From Flavobacterium cupreum (GTDB lineage Bacteria > Bacteroidota > Bacteroidia > Flavobacteriales > Flavobacteriaceae), in assembly GCF_003996965.1 (NCBI RefSeq), contig NZ_QWDM01000004.1:1-64000 (forward strand): a DNA stretch of 64,000 nucleotides, in the 5' to 3' direction. Shown piece by piece: positions 42,192-51,061 of this stretch (positions within the stretch are counted from its first letter, which is position 1; each line of letters starts with the position of its first letter). The notes below the pieces were generated by a model. The model ran no database searches. It saw nothing but the letters and a program-made list of their open reading frames with translations, and had not been told where the DNA came from. The position numbers and the translations under genes are program-made.

Positions 42192-43598
42192 ATGAAGTTT
42201 TTTCCACTTATCTCTTTATTTACAGTACTTGCAGTATTTACGAGCTGTTCTACCTCTCAAAAATTAGAAACTTTAAAACCGGAACCAGACGATGCAAGTC
42301 CGCTGGTTTACGACAGCAATCCCTCCTTTATAAACTTACCGATTACCGTTAAACTTCACGATATTGAAAACCAGACCAATTCGATTTTAAATGGTTTAAT
42401 CTATGAAGACAACACTATAGAAGATGATGATATTGAAATGAAAATCTGGAAACTGGCTCCCATAAAAATTCAAAATGACCCAGCCAGTCCGGACAAAAAG
42501 ATAAAAACGGTCCTGCCTCTAAAAGCAACTGTTAAATACAGGATCGGTACCAAAAAACTCGGAGTAGAACTTTATGATGTGCGTGAGTTTAATTTAAATG
42601 GTGTAATCACATTATCCAGTGAAGTCGCGTTGACGAACTGGAAATTAAACACCAAAACGGAATTTAAATCCCTTGACTGGAATGAGAGCCCTACGATGAT
42701 GGTTTTCGGGAAAAGCATGCCGATTACCTATTTGGTAAATCCGGCTATTTCTATTTTTAAATCCAAGATTGAAAAAAGCATCGATGGCGCCATAGAGAAA
42801 TCAATGGATTTTAAACCGAATGTCTTGTCTGCTTTAGAAAAAATCTGTACTCCTTTTCAAATGAGTGATACCTACGAAAGCTGGTTACGAATTGTTCCGG
42901 TTGAAGTTTATTCTACCAATGCCAAACTTAAAAACGATCAGTTTGTACTGGATATGGGAATGAAATGCAATATGGAAACCATTGTGGGCAAACAGCCTGA
43001 ATCTAAATTTAGCGCGAGCAAAATTGTTTTGAAACCTGTAGCAAAAATTCCAAATCAGATTTCTGCCAATATCGCCGCCATTTCCACTTATACAGATGCT
43101 TCTAAAATCATGACCAAAAATTCTGCGGGCCAGGAATTTGGATCGGGAAGCAAAAAGATTACCGTAAAAAATGTAGCCATCTGGCATAAAAACGACAAAA
43201 TGGTAATCGCCCTGGATGTTTTGGGATCTATTAATGGAACGATTTACCTGAACGGATTTCCACAATACAATCCACAAACCAAAGAAATATATTTTGACAA
43301 ACTGGATTATGTATTAGATACCAAAAGCAAATTAATGCGTACCGCAAGCTGGCTGGCGCAGGGATTGATCCTAAGAAAAATGGAAGCAAGCTGTCGTTAT
43401 TCTATTCAGCCTAATTTGGAAGAAGGAAAAAAAAGTATGGCTGCTTATCTTAAAAACTACTCTCCTATGCCTGGCGTATTTGTAAACGGGAAAATGGAAG
43501 ATATTCAATTTGATAAAATTCAGCTCACCAATCAGGCCATTATTGCTTTCATCAAAATAAACGGAACAGTAAACGTATCGGTTGACGGATTAAAATAA
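42192..43598 (+). CDS. DUF4403-family lipoprotein
   Basis: The 468-aa protein has a signal peptide with a lipobox-like end (LFTVLAVFTSC). The mature part opens NPSFINLPITVKLHDIENQTNSILNGLIYED, the DUF4403 pattern, and repeats beta-rich units with the PMPGVFVNGKMEDIQ stretch near the C-terminus. The family is exported and of unknown function; its domains look like bactericidal-permeability/SMP-like lipid-binding folds, but I cannot confirm this. It has a promoter of its own and a bidirectional terminator at its end. Confidence 0.85.
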   Translation: MKFFPLISLFTVLAVFTSCSTSQKLETLKPEPDDASPLVYDSNPSFINLPITVKLHDIENQTNSILNGLIYEDNTIEDDDIEMKIWKLAPIKIQNDPASPDKKIKTVLPLKATVKYRIGTKKLGVELYDVREFNLNGVITLSSEVALTNWKLNTKTEFKSLDWNESPTMMVFGKSMPITYLVNPAISIFKSKIEKSIDGAIEKSMDFKPNVLSALEKICTPFQMSDTYESWLRIVPVEVYSTNAKLKNDQFVLDMGMKCNMETIVGKQPESKFSASKIVLKPVAKIPNQISANIAAISTYTDASKIMTKNSAGQEFGSGSKKITVKNVAIWHKNDKMVIALDVLGSINGTIYLNGFPQYNPQTKEIYFDKLDYVLDTKSKLMRTASWLAQGLILRKMEASCRYSIQPNLEEGKKSMAAYLKNYSPMPGVFVNGKMEDIQFDKIQLTNQAIIAFIKINGTVNVSVDGLK

Positions 43599-43606
43599 GA
43601 AACAAA

Positions 43607-43636
43607 AAAAAGGCAGAATATTTATTCTGCCTTTTT
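43607..43636. terminator. Bidirectional terminator between DUF4403 and the oxidase cluster
   Basis: GGCAGAAT and ATTCTGCC arms flanked by A and T runs. The stop codon of the leftward small membrane gene (43622-43624) lies within the loop, so the terminator overlaps the end of that gene. Confidence 0.85.
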
Positions 43637-43879
43637 CTTTTTTGACTGGTACATTCTGTAAATCAAAACGCCTATTACAGCGACCAGCAAATAAGGAATC
43701 ACCATTAAATAAACGATACCATTATTTACTGCCTCGGCTTTTTTTACATTGGAATCTCCTGCAAGTGCCGCACGGCACATTGCACATTGAGCATTTGCAC
43801 TCAGGGAAAAGAAAACCGAGAAAAGAACATAGAAGCCTTTCGTTGCGAAAAAATTCACGAATCTACTTCTATTTGCCAT
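43622..43879 (-). CDS. Small membrane protein with CxxC motif
   Basis: I use ATG 43879 (85 aa), because it starts a compact signal segment (ATKGFYVLFSVFFSLSANA); ATG 43921 and 43912 are upstream alternatives that overlap or abut the DUF420 gene and would add a curious repeat of MANR. After the signal comes QCAMCRA with a CxxC, then one membrane helix and a Lys-rich tail. Small CxxC membrane proteins at the end of oxidase-assembly clusters may be copper- or haem-related, but I do not recognise the family. Confidence 0.65.
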   Translation of the reverse strand: MANRSRFVNFFATKGFYVLFSVFFSLSANAQCAMCRAALAGDSNVKKAEAVNNGIVYLMVIPYLLVAVIGVLIYRMYQSKKKKAE

Positions 43880-43913
43880 TCTGTTTTCTTTATTGTTTAT
43901 TCTGTTTGCCATT

Positions 43914-44453
43914 TTAAACATAATAAGGAGATATCATTAAATATACTACAACACCGGTGATAGCAACGTATAACCAAAGTGGGAATGTTATTTTTGCTAT
44001 TTTTTTATGCCTGTCAAAACTCTCGGACAAAGCTCTTACATAAGAAATCAATACCAATGGAATTATGGCGATGGACAACAAAATATGGGTAATTAAAATA
44101 AAGAAATACACATAACGAATGACACCTTCACCACCAAATTTAGTAGAATCAGAAGTCATGTGATACGCTACATACATTACTAAAAAAGCAACCGACAATG
44201 CAATGGCAAAAGTCATTAAGCGCTCGTGAAGCTTGCGTTTTCCATTTTTAATGGCGAGCACTGCCCAAACCAGAACAACAGCCGTAATACCGTTTGTAGT
44301 AGCGTAAATCGGAGGCAGGAACGAAAGAGGCTCCACCTGTATCCCTAAATCTTTTAACTTAACCCCAAACAAAATAGCAACTACAAGGGGAATCACAATT
44401 GAAACTGCGATAATAAATTTGCTGAACTTTTTTTCTAATGACTGATCTTCCAT
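43914..44453 (-). CDS. DUF420-family membrane protein
   Basis: The 179-aa protein has four to five membrane helices (IIAVSIVIPLVVAILFG, NGITAVVLVWAVLAIKNG, LMTFAIALSVAFLVMYVAYH, VYFFILITHILLSIAIIPLVLISYV, LWLYVAITGVVVYLM). DUF420 (CtaM-like) proteins occur in cytochrome oxidase assembly clusters of Bacillota and Bacteroidota, and CtaM is required for caa3-type oxidase function in Bacillus/Staphylococcus. Here it follows the SCO gene by one base. A conserved His pair (LHERLMTF, YHMTSD, THILL) is compatible with a metal or haem role. Confidence 0.88.
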   Translation of the reverse strand: MEDQSLEKKFSKFIIAVSIVIPLVVAILFGVKLKDLGIQVEPLSFLPPIYATTNGITAVVLVWAVLAIKNGKRKLHERLMTFAIALSVAFLVMYVAYHMTSDSTKFGGEGVIRYVYFFILITHILLSIAIIPLVLISYVRALSESFDRHKKIAKITFPLWLYVAITGVVVYLMISPYYV

Positions 44454-44454
44454 T

Positions 44455-45144
44455 TTATTCTTCTAATAATATTTTAATATCCTCCTGAATATCCCGAACC
44501 CCTTTTTTATCCAATCCGTCATAATATAAAATTGGGTTTCCAAAATCATCTTTGCGACAACGAATATTTCCATCTTTATCGATTAAAGCAAATAAACCGG
44601 AATGCTCAAAACCGCCGTTAACTTTAGCATTCTCACCGGCGTATAAATTAAATCCTTTGTTTGACAAATCCATGATTACAGCTTTATCACCGGTCAGGAA
44701 ATTCCAGTTGGAAGACTTTACGCCTAATAACTTAGCATGGTCTTTCAGAATTTGCGGAGTATCGTGCCCGGGGTCGATTGTAATGGATACAATGCCGAAA
44801 TTAGGATTTCCGAAAAAAGTTTTCTCGATTTCCAGCATGCTCAAATTCATTTTCGGGCAAATAGAAGGACAGGTCGTAAAGAAGAATTCCAAGACATACA
44901 CTTTTCCTTTGTACGTTTCATTTGAGATCTTAAGGTTATCCTGATTGGTCAGTTCAAATTTCGGCGCCGGGCCAATGGTAAGCAACTTGGAATCTGACTT
45001 TGAATTTTTCGAACCAACATTGTCCAGACGGTTTCCTTTTACAATTTCTCCGTTTTTTACTCTGTCCACGATTTTTGGAACAGCGTAAATTCCGAAGATT
45101 AAAATGATAAATGAAATTCCGATATATGATTTGTTTTTAAACAT
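44455..45144 (-). CDS. SCO1/SenC-family copper chaperone
   Basis: The 229-aa protein has one N-terminal membrane helix and a thioredoxin-like periplasmic domain. The copper-binding CxxxC is in FFFTTCPSICPKMN, and the distal His lies in GFEHSGLFALID. SCO proteins deliver copper to the CuA site of cytochrome oxidase. A SCO-like protein without these cysteines is encoded 12 bp upstream. The gene belongs to the downstream transcription unit of the oxidase cluster. Confidence 0.93.
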   Translation of the reverse strand: MFKNKSYIGISFIILIFGIYAVPKIVDRVKNGEIVKGNRLDNVGSKNSKSDSKLLTIGPAPKFELTNQDNLKISNETYKGKVYVLEFFFTTCPSICPKMNLSMLEIEKTFFGNPNFGIVSITIDPGHDTPQILKDHAKLLGVKSSNWNFLTGDKAVIMDLSNKGFNLYAGENAKVNGGFEHSGLFALIDKDGNIRCRKDDFGNPILYYDGLDKKGVRDIQEDIKILLEE

Positions 45145-45156
45145 TATAATTGAAAT

Positions 45157-45798
45157 TTAAAGTTGTTTAGTAGCATTATGATTTTTCTTAAGTGCCGCAC
45201 GATATTCGTAGAGAATAATTTTAAAATCATCCAGCATCTCATTGCTTAGTTCAGACGGATGAAAAGTATCATACCCTTCCTTGTAGTCCTTCTTCTCTTT
45301 TCTGCCCCTTACATTTCTTTCCTTATCGATAATATAAACATAGGAAGTTCCCAGATCATCTTTGAGCTTGCCTTTTAAATTGAGCTGCTTATAAAATGTT
45401 TTGATTTCATCAGGTGAGGCGAAAATGAAATTCCATCCTGACACATCTGTAAAAGGTTTAAGCGCGTCTACCAGTTTCTGAGCTTCTTTTTCAGTCCCTA
45501 AAGGGCAAAGCACTACAAACTGAAGGTCTTCGAAACCATGATAGCGTTTATAAATCTTTTCATTTAAATTGAAATAATTACCACGATTGTTCAAAAGGTC
45601 AGCACCTGAAAAACCTAAAACCGTTATCTTTTTATCAAGCGATACTTTTTTACCATTTAGAGATTTCCAATTCCCAAAATCAGCAATTTTAGGAGTTATG
45701 ACCGGGAGTTTGGTAAAACTATTTACTCCGGATGCAAAAAACAAATAGGCAACGATTGGTAAAACGAAAAGCACAAAGAGAACGATATTTTTTTTCAT
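45157..45798 (-). CDS. SCO-like protein lacking the copper-binding cysteines
   Basis: The 213-aa protein has an N-terminal membrane helix (IVLFVLFVLPIVAYLFFASG) and a thioredoxin-like domain aligned by eye with SCO, but the CxxxC position is occupied by GFSGADLLNN, with no cysteine. The conserved core (FVVLCPLGTEKEAQ..WNFIFASPDEIK, SYVYIIDKERNVRGR) is in place. It begins a new transcription unit after a terminator at 45838-45854. It may be a regulatory or scaffold paralogue of the downstream SCO. Confidence 0.7.
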   Translation of the reverse strand: MKKNIVLFVLFVLPIVAYLFFASGVNSFTKLPVITPKIADFGNWKSLNGKKVSLDKKITVLGFSGADLLNNRGNYFNLNEKIYKRYHGFEDLQFVVLCPLGTEKEAQKLVDALKPFTDVSGWNFIFASPDEIKTFYKQLNLKGKLKDDLGTSYVYIIDKERNVRGRKEKKDYKEGYDTFHPSELSNEMLDDFKIILYEYRAALKKNHNATKQL

Positions 45799-45823
45799 TA
45801 TTTCGACAGAAGTTATTGAGGTA

Positions 45824-45831
45824 CAAAAATA
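45824..45831 (-). promoter_or_regulatory. Promoter -7 element of the SCO/DUF420 unit
   Basis: Minus-strand TATTTTTG matches TAnnTTTG and lies 25 bp before the start codon at 45798, right after the oxidase-subunit terminator. Confidence 0.5.
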
Positions 45832-45837
45832 AAAAAA

Positions 45838-45854
45838 GCTCCGTTAAACGGAGC
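45838..45854 (-). terminator. Intrinsic terminator of the oxidase subunit genes
   Basis: GCTCCGT and ACGGAGC arms followed on the minus strand by a run of seven T. It splits the cluster into an upstream subunit unit and a downstream assembly unit. Confidence 0.85.
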
Positions 45855-45876
45855 CTCTTTTCGAATTAATATCATG

Positions 45877-46227
45877 TTAAAAATTCCATTTAATAGTAGA
45901 ATCTTTAAAAACCCCATAAATATAATGTCCTTCTGTCAGCAGAATAAACAATAAATATAATACCAGGAAAATAACTGGTGATACAACAGACCATCTAAGG
46001 CTGCTTTTTTCACCTTCCATGTGCATGAATGCCCATACAATATAATATGCTTTGAAAATTGTCAGGATATAAAATATCCAGTTCAATAAATTCAAACCTA
46101 AAAAATGATTAAATTCTAAACTTTCAGGTTTAATAATACCCAAAATTACTTCTACTGTAGTTACTGCAGACAATAATGCAAAAACAAACCAGATTCTTTT
46201 TGTATTTGATACGTGCTCGTGTGACAT
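45877..46227 (-). CDS. Cytochrome c oxidase subunit IV-family protein
   Basis: The 116-aa protein has three membrane helices (IWFVFALLSAVTTVEVILGI, LNWIFYILTIFKAYYIVWAFMHM, VISPVIFLVLYLLFILLTEG), the topology of subunit IV in caa3/CtaF-type oxidases. The central FKAYYIVWAFMHMEGE motif is typical of the family. Its role is to stabilise the oxidase core. It is the last gene before the terminator of the subunit unit. Confidence 0.88.
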   Translation of the reverse strand: MSHEHVSNTKRIWFVFALLSAVTTVEVILGIIKPESLEFNHFLGLNLLNWIFYILTIFKAYYIVWAFMHMEGEKSSLRWSVVSPVIFLVLYLLFILLTEGHYIYGVFKDSTIKWNF

Positions 46228-46245
46228 AATAATTAAAATCTAAAA

Positions 46246-47229
46246 TTAAACTAAGTAGAAAACTGTAAATACAAATACCCAAACCAAATCAACAAAGTGC
46301 CAGTATAAACCCACTTTCTCTACCATTTCGTAGCTTCTTCTTTTTTCGTAAGTACCTAATAACACATTAAAGAAAATAATGATGTTAATAATAATTCCTG
46401 AAAATACGTGGAATCCGTGGAATCCTGTAATGAAGAAAAAGAAATCAGCAAATAATTTACTTCCGTATTCGTTTCTTGTCAGGTTTGCTCCTTCTACTAC
46501 ATATTTTGCATCGTTCAGACGAGATTCAGATTCTGCTCTGCTCAAAACTGTTTTTTTCTTTTTTGCAGTAAGGTGCTCGGTTCTTATTAATAAATCCGGA
46601 TGCGCTTTGAAACCTGCCTGAATTTCAGCAACCGAATAAGTTGGTGTTGATTCTGCATCTTCCATAAACCATTTACCTTCTGCTCTTGTAAGGGCTACTC
46701 TTTGTTCCGGTAATTTTACAGCAAACTCTTCAAGAGCTACTCTTTTACCTTCTTTGTCCACAAACTGCAACAGGCTTCCTCCTTTTGTTTCTACTGCACC
46801 ATATTCCCCTTTAATGAAGTTTTTCCATTCCCAGGCTTGTGAGCCAACGAAGATGATACCTCCAATAATAGTCAGGAACATGTAAATTGCAACTTTCGTT
46901 TTTTTCAATTGGTGACCTGCATCAACAGCCAAAACCATCGTTACAGAGGAGAAAATCAAAATAAAAGTCATTAAGGCTACATAATACATCGGAGCCGAAA
47001 CACCGTGCATAAATGGGAAGTGGGTAAACACTTCATCAGCCAAAGGCCATGTTTCAATAAATTTAAATCTAGAAAAACCATAAGCAGCAAGGAATCCAGA
47101 GAATGTCAGGGCATCAGATACGATAAAAAACCACATCATCATTTTACCATAACTTGCTCCTAATGGCTGGATATCTCCGCCTCCCCAAGTTTTTTCTTCG
47201 TTATTTGCAGTAGTAACTGTCGCTTCCAT
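46246..47229 (-). CDS. Cytochrome c oxidase subunit III with an extra ~95-aa insert
   Basis: The protein is 327 aa. Helices at about 28-50, 84-104 and 114-132 come first, then an insert of hydrophilic sequence from about residue 143 (IKGEYGAVETKGG) to 245 (VEGANLTRNEYGSK). The remaining helices carry the conserved FHGFHVFSGIII and WHFVDLVWVFVFTVFYLV motifs of subunit III. The insert is charged, with KKKK and two EGKWF/EGANL segments, and should lie on the membrane surface. Most subunit III proteins are 200-270 aa without it. Confidence 0.88.
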   Translation of the reverse strand: MEATVTTANNEEKTWGGGDIQPLGASYGKMMMWFFIVSDALTFSGFLAAYGFSRFKFIETWPLADEVFTHFPFMHGVSAPMYYVALMTFILIFSSVTMVLAVDAGHQLKKTKVAIYMFLTIIGGIIFVGSQAWEWKNFIKGEYGAVETKGGSLLQFVDKEGKRVALEEFAVKLPEQRVALTRAEGKWFMEDAESTPTYSVAEIQAGFKAHPDLLIRTEHLTAKKKKTVLSRAESESRLNDAKYVVEGANLTRNEYGSKLFADFFFFITGFHGFHVFSGIIINIIIFFNVLLGTYEKRRSYEMVEKVGLYWHFVDLVWVFVFTVFYLV

Positions 47230-47271
47230 AAAAGATATTCGTTAAAAAGTTCCCAAATTTACGTTTTTTTC

Positions 47272-47859
47272 TTATTTAAAGAAATATAAAAATAAAAATA
47301 AATATACCCATAATAAATCCAAAAAGTGCCAATACATCGCACCTAGTTCTATACCAAGAGTTTGAGTCGAATTGTATTTTTGTTTAAAATGATTATAAAT
47401 TATAATTAAAAGTGAAATCAACCCTCCGGCCAGGTGTAATAAGTGCGTAACCGTTACCACGTAAAGAAATGTTGTAGTAATAGAACTACCTTCTCCTGTA
47501 AAATAATAACCGCTTTTTACAATTTGCCCAAACCCGACGAATTGTAAAACTACAAATAAAATCCCTAAAGCCAATGTTCCTAAAAGTAATGCTGTAGTGG
47601 CACTTCTGTTATCTTTCTGAATGGCTTTTTTAGCCAGGTAAAAAGTCACACTGCACGCAATAATAACTGCTGTACTGTAATAAAATGCTGACGGCAGCTC
47701 AAAATTCTTCAACCAGTCTGCTCTTGACTTACTAACCACAAACGCACTTGTAAGCCCCGCAAACATCATGGTCATACTTACCATTGCGAATAACAAAATC
47801 AGTTTTGCCGATTTTGCTTTCGTTGCCTGTTCTTCGCTTATTTTCATTGTCATTTCCAT
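47272..47859 (-). CDS. Haem-copper oxidase subunit III
   Basis: The 195-aa protein has the short-form subunit III layout, five membrane helices from KLILLFAMVSMTMMFAGLTSAFVVS onwards, with the TVTHLLHLAGGL and WHFLDLLWVYLFLFLYFF motifs. It is a distinct paralogue of the 327-aa subunit III 42 bp downstream, so this oxidase has two subunit III-like proteins. Subunits I and II are not in the window. Confidence 0.92.
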   Translation of the reverse strand: MEMTMKISEEQATKAKSAKLILLFAMVSMTMMFAGLTSAFVVSKSRADWLKNFELPSAFYYSTAVIIACSVTFYLAKKAIQKDNRSATTALLLGTLALGILFVVLQFVGFGQIVKSGYYFTGEGSSITTTFLYVVTVTHLLHLAGGLISLLIIIYNHFKQKYNSTQTLGIELGAMYWHFLDLLWVYLFLFLYFFK

Positions 47860-47861
47860 AA

Positions 47862-48764
47862 CTATCTTAAAAATTTATCTACTATATATACAATTTGCAA
47901 TAATGAAATATACGACACACTAACCAACATCAGTGTTCTCGCCGCTTTTGCCGTTCGAAGCTGATACAGACGCACCGCATAAAACAACATCCACAATCCC
48001 AGCAAAAACACTAAAACCGCAGCAATTGGCGTAAGAAATAATTGTCCGGTATACCCTAAAACCGGCAATAAGGAAGCAATTATCAGCCAAATGGTATATA
48101 ACATAACCTGCAAAGCGGTTCCTTTATCTTTTTTTCCTGTGGGCAGCATAAAGATACCTGCTTTCTCATAATCTTCATATAAAAACCAGCCGATTGCCCA
48201 AAAATGCGGGAATTGCCAGAAAAACTGAATCAAAAATAAGGTACCTGCTTCTATGCCAAACTCCCCCGTCGCGGCAACCCATCCTAACATAAAAGGAATG
48301 GCACCCGGAAAAGCCCCTACAAAAACTGATAACGAAGTTACCGTTTTTAAAGGTGTATAAATGCTTGTATATAAAAAAATTGAAATCGCGGCAAACATTG
48401 CCGATTTTGCATTAATTGTATAAAGTAAGGATATCCCGATTATGGTAAGCAGACTCGCTACAACTAAAGCCATTCCCGAAGACATACGCCCCGAAGGAAC
48501 CGGACGGTTTTTGGTACGATCCATTAAGGAATCTATATCTTTTTCAATTACCTGATTGAAAGCATTTGACGCACCAACCATACAATACCCACCAATTGAC
48601 AGCACTGCCAGAACACTCCAGCTAAAGGGATGATCTGCATTTACGCCTAACAAATATCCTGCAATAGACGAAAACAAAACACTAATGGCTAAACCCGCTT
48701 TAGTGATTTCCTTGAAATCCAGAAATATTGATTTTAATGAAATTGTATTTTTAGTAGCGCTCAA
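47862..48764 (-). CDS. ctaB: Protohaem IX farnesyltransferase (haem O synthase)
   Basis: CtaB (CyoE) adds a farnesyl group to protohaem to form haem O, needed by haem-copper oxidases. The 300-aa protein is a UbiA-type membrane enzyme with about eight helices. The prenyl-diphosphate motif is NQVIEKDIDSLMDRTKNRPVPSGRMS, with the conserved D-x3-D arrangement. A second acidic motif (YEDYEKAG, with the LPTGKKDKGTA segment) follows. Its stop lies 2 bp before the first subunit III start, so the unit begins with this gene. Confidence 0.95.
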   Translation of the reverse strand: MSATKNTISLKSIFLDFKEITKAGLAISVLFSSIAGYLLGVNADHPFSWSVLAVLSIGGYCMVGASNAFNQVIEKDIDSLMDRTKNRPVPSGRMSSGMALVVASLLTIIGISLLYTINAKSAMFAAISIFLYTSIYTPLKTVTSLSVFVGAFPGAIPFMLGWVAATGEFGIEAGTLFLIQFFWQFPHFWAIGWFLYEDYEKAGIFMLPTGKKDKGTALQVMLYTIWLIIASLLPVLGYTGQLFLTPIAAVLVFLLGLWMLFYAVRLYQLRTAKAARTLMLVSVSYISLLQIVYIVDKFLR

Positions 48765-48799
48765 TATGGTAATTGTTTGAATATTTTTTTTGAGTGGTG

Positions 48800-48807
48800 C
48801 AAATGTA
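48800..48807 (-). promoter_or_regulatory. Promoter -7 element of the oxidase cluster
   Basis: Minus-strand TACATTTG matches TAnnTTTG and lies 35 bp before the start of the farnesyltransferase gene. Confidence 0.5.
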
Positions 48808-48922
48808 CAAATTGATTATAGAAACAGAACCTATAAAATTAGATTTTTTTCAATAAAACCTTTACAAAATAAGGACTTGCAGATTTTTAACACAATCATT
48901 TCGAAAAATCTTATTAAATATC

Positions 48923-51061
48923 CTAGTAATCAAAATACATATTAAAAATATCAGAACGGACTCCTATCGTAAACCAGGTAGTGCTTTGTTTAAAAGTAGC
49001 CGCGGTTTCCTGTGTGGGATCAAAATTCCTGTAAATAAAACTTCCGAATAATTTCAGATTAGTCATTGGATTAATAACATAACCTCCCTGGATATCGGCA
49101 ATAAAAATACTGGTTTTATTCCCCTGGCCTACTTTTACGCCTTTATCATAAGGACGGTTTTCATCGTAACTTTTATAAATATTACCTCCGTAATTAAAGC
49201 TGTCTTCTGTGGTATCAAAATCAAGACCTCTGGTACCCACTGTAAATTTTGCATCTGCATAATAACGCCCTTTATGATAACGTCCGATCGCCACAAGCTC
49301 TTCAAAATTTCCGCCCCACTGATGTCCCATGCTCTGATTATTATGCGCATAATTGGTAATGACTGCACTATGCGAATACACGTATGGACGCACATGATTG
49401 TATTCAACCTGTAACAATAAATCTTTCACTTTAAAAGCATTAAAGTATTTGGCGCCAATCTGATATCCGATTTTATTTCTCCAGCTGTTATCGCCTGCTT
49501 TTATATCTCCGAATGAAAACTCGTCAATTAACAGCTGGCCGTATAAATTAACCTTATTGTTCCACTTGTATTTTGAAGTAATTGCTAAGAGCGCATTACC
49601 ACTTTTGGAAGAAGAAGTAAATTCAACGGTACGATAAAAAATAATCGGATTGATGAAATTGACATCAAAACCCCTATTGTTTGTATCTGTCCAGACAACG
49701 GATTCAAAAAATCCTAAATTCAGTTTATTCGAAACATTCCAGCTCAAATAATGATTAGCCATAAACTTTGTGGCATAGGTTTTCTCCACTGTTACGTCAG
49801 GGCGGACATCTTTAAGCCACATATAGGTGTTGGTATATTTAATTTTCCAGAATTTCGTATTGATTTTAAAATACGGATACGGACTTGCTCCGTCTCCTTC
49901 AATTAGTGAACGGTATCCGTCTCCTATAAAATTTCGCCCATATCCTAACTGCAAATCAAAAAACTTGCTTGGAGCGTAAGTAATATTAGCTTCCGCTAAA
50001 GGAAAATCGTAAGCATCCGTTTTAAATCGTTTACCAATTCCGACACCCGGAATAATGGCAGGATTTCCTCCTGATGGCTTTATGGATTCTGCATAATCAT
50101 TAAAATAACCCGCAAAGCGTCCCTGGCTTTCAAAGATTGTAGTGGTAAAATTAATCTGCTTGCCTAAACCTCCCCTGAAATTCAATGCACGCGTATTTAC
50201 ATAAGTCGAAGGGTCAATATCGGATGCCTTACCCACTTGCAAATCAAGAATAGGGTTTAACGCCAGCCAATAATCTTCGCCCTGAATCTGAACCAGATTT
50301 TCATTCCAGAATTTCCTTCCCAGCCAGCCTGATGTCTTTTTCTGGAGGGATTCATTTACTGCTTTTAAATCGTAGTATTTTGAAACTTCCTCATATGTAT
50401 AAGGCTTCGAAGCGGTATGATTATTACTGCCTACCTGATTCATTGCACCGTCAAACTGGGCATAATAACTGTGAGAAAACGGAATATTTAAATGACTTTC
50501 GAATTCCGGATTATTGTATTTTTTGTACACAATACTATCCAGTTCTGTCATTGGTTTCTCTACCGGCTTTAAAATCTGAGCTGCTGCCAGTGCTTCTTCT
50601 GCAATCTGATCCGCACTTTTCAGGGGTATACCTATCGTGATCGTATATTTGGAAAACGTTGGATTCCCATTATAAGTGGATGGTTTTATTTTGGGAAATT
50701 TACCAAAAACACGTTTTGATTCCGTTACCAGCGATTCATCCATTGCATTTACATAAAGCACTTTGAATTCTCCTTTTGCATCCACTTCAAAAAGAACTTT
50801 TACTTCTCCTGTATAACCGGATTGTTTCAGATGCTGAGGAACTTCAAAATTATGAAAGACGAAATCCTGAACTTCTTTATAAAAACAATTTTCAAGTTTT
50901 TTGGATTGTAAATTTTCACAATTGGGAAAAACAGGGAATTGTTCTGAGGTAAAACCAGGCGCAATTGAGGAATTATTATTTTCCTGCGAAAAAGCAAATA
51001 AGGTTGATAAAGTAAGAATAAAAGATAAAAAAATCTTATTCACGGAGGTTTGGGTTTTCAT
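48923..51061 (-). CDS. remB: Gliding motility protein RemB-like outer-membrane protein
   Basis: The 712-aa protein has a signal peptide (FLSFILTLSTLFAFSQ). Residues about 85-160 look like the C-terminal domain of TonB energy-transducing proteins: SGYTGEVKVLFEVDAKGEF, then a helix ending FGKFPKIKPSTYNGNPTF. A long porin-like barrel follows from about residue 250. In F. johnsoniae, remB lies close to sprA, as here, and RemB is an outer-membrane protein linked to gliding. The assignment rests on this neighbourhood and on barrel architecture, not on a search. Confidence 0.65.
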   Translation of the reverse strand: MKTQTSVNKIFLSFILTLSTLFAFSQENNNSSIAPGFTSEQFPVFPNCENLQSKKLENCFYKEVQDFVFHNFEVPQHLKQSGYTGEVKVLFEVDAKGEFKVLYVNAMDESLVTESKRVFGKFPKIKPSTYNGNPTFSKYTITIGIPLKSADQIAEEALAAAQILKPVEKPMTELDSIVYKKYNNPEFESHLNIPFSHSYYAQFDGAMNQVGSNNHTASKPYTYEEVSKYYDLKAVNESLQKKTSGWLGRKFWNENLVQIQGEDYWLALNPILDLQVGKASDIDPSTYVNTRALNFRGGLGKQINFTTTIFESQGRFAGYFNDYAESIKPSGGNPAIIPGVGIGKRFKTDAYDFPLAEANITYAPSKFFDLQLGYGRNFIGDGYRSLIEGDGASPYPYFKINTKFWKIKYTNTYMWLKDVRPDVTVEKTYATKFMANHYLSWNVSNKLNLGFFESVVWTDTNNRGFDVNFINPIIFYRTVEFTSSSKSGNALLAITSKYKWNNKVNLYGQLLIDEFSFGDIKAGDNSWRNKIGYQIGAKYFNAFKVKDLLLQVEYNHVRPYVYSHSAVITNYAHNNQSMGHQWGGNFEELVAIGRYHKGRYYADAKFTVGTRGLDFDTTEDSFNYGGNIYKSYDENRPYDKGVKVGQGNKTSIFIADIQGGYVINPMTNLKLFGSFIYRNFDPTQETAATFKQSTTWFTIGVRSDIFNMYFDY

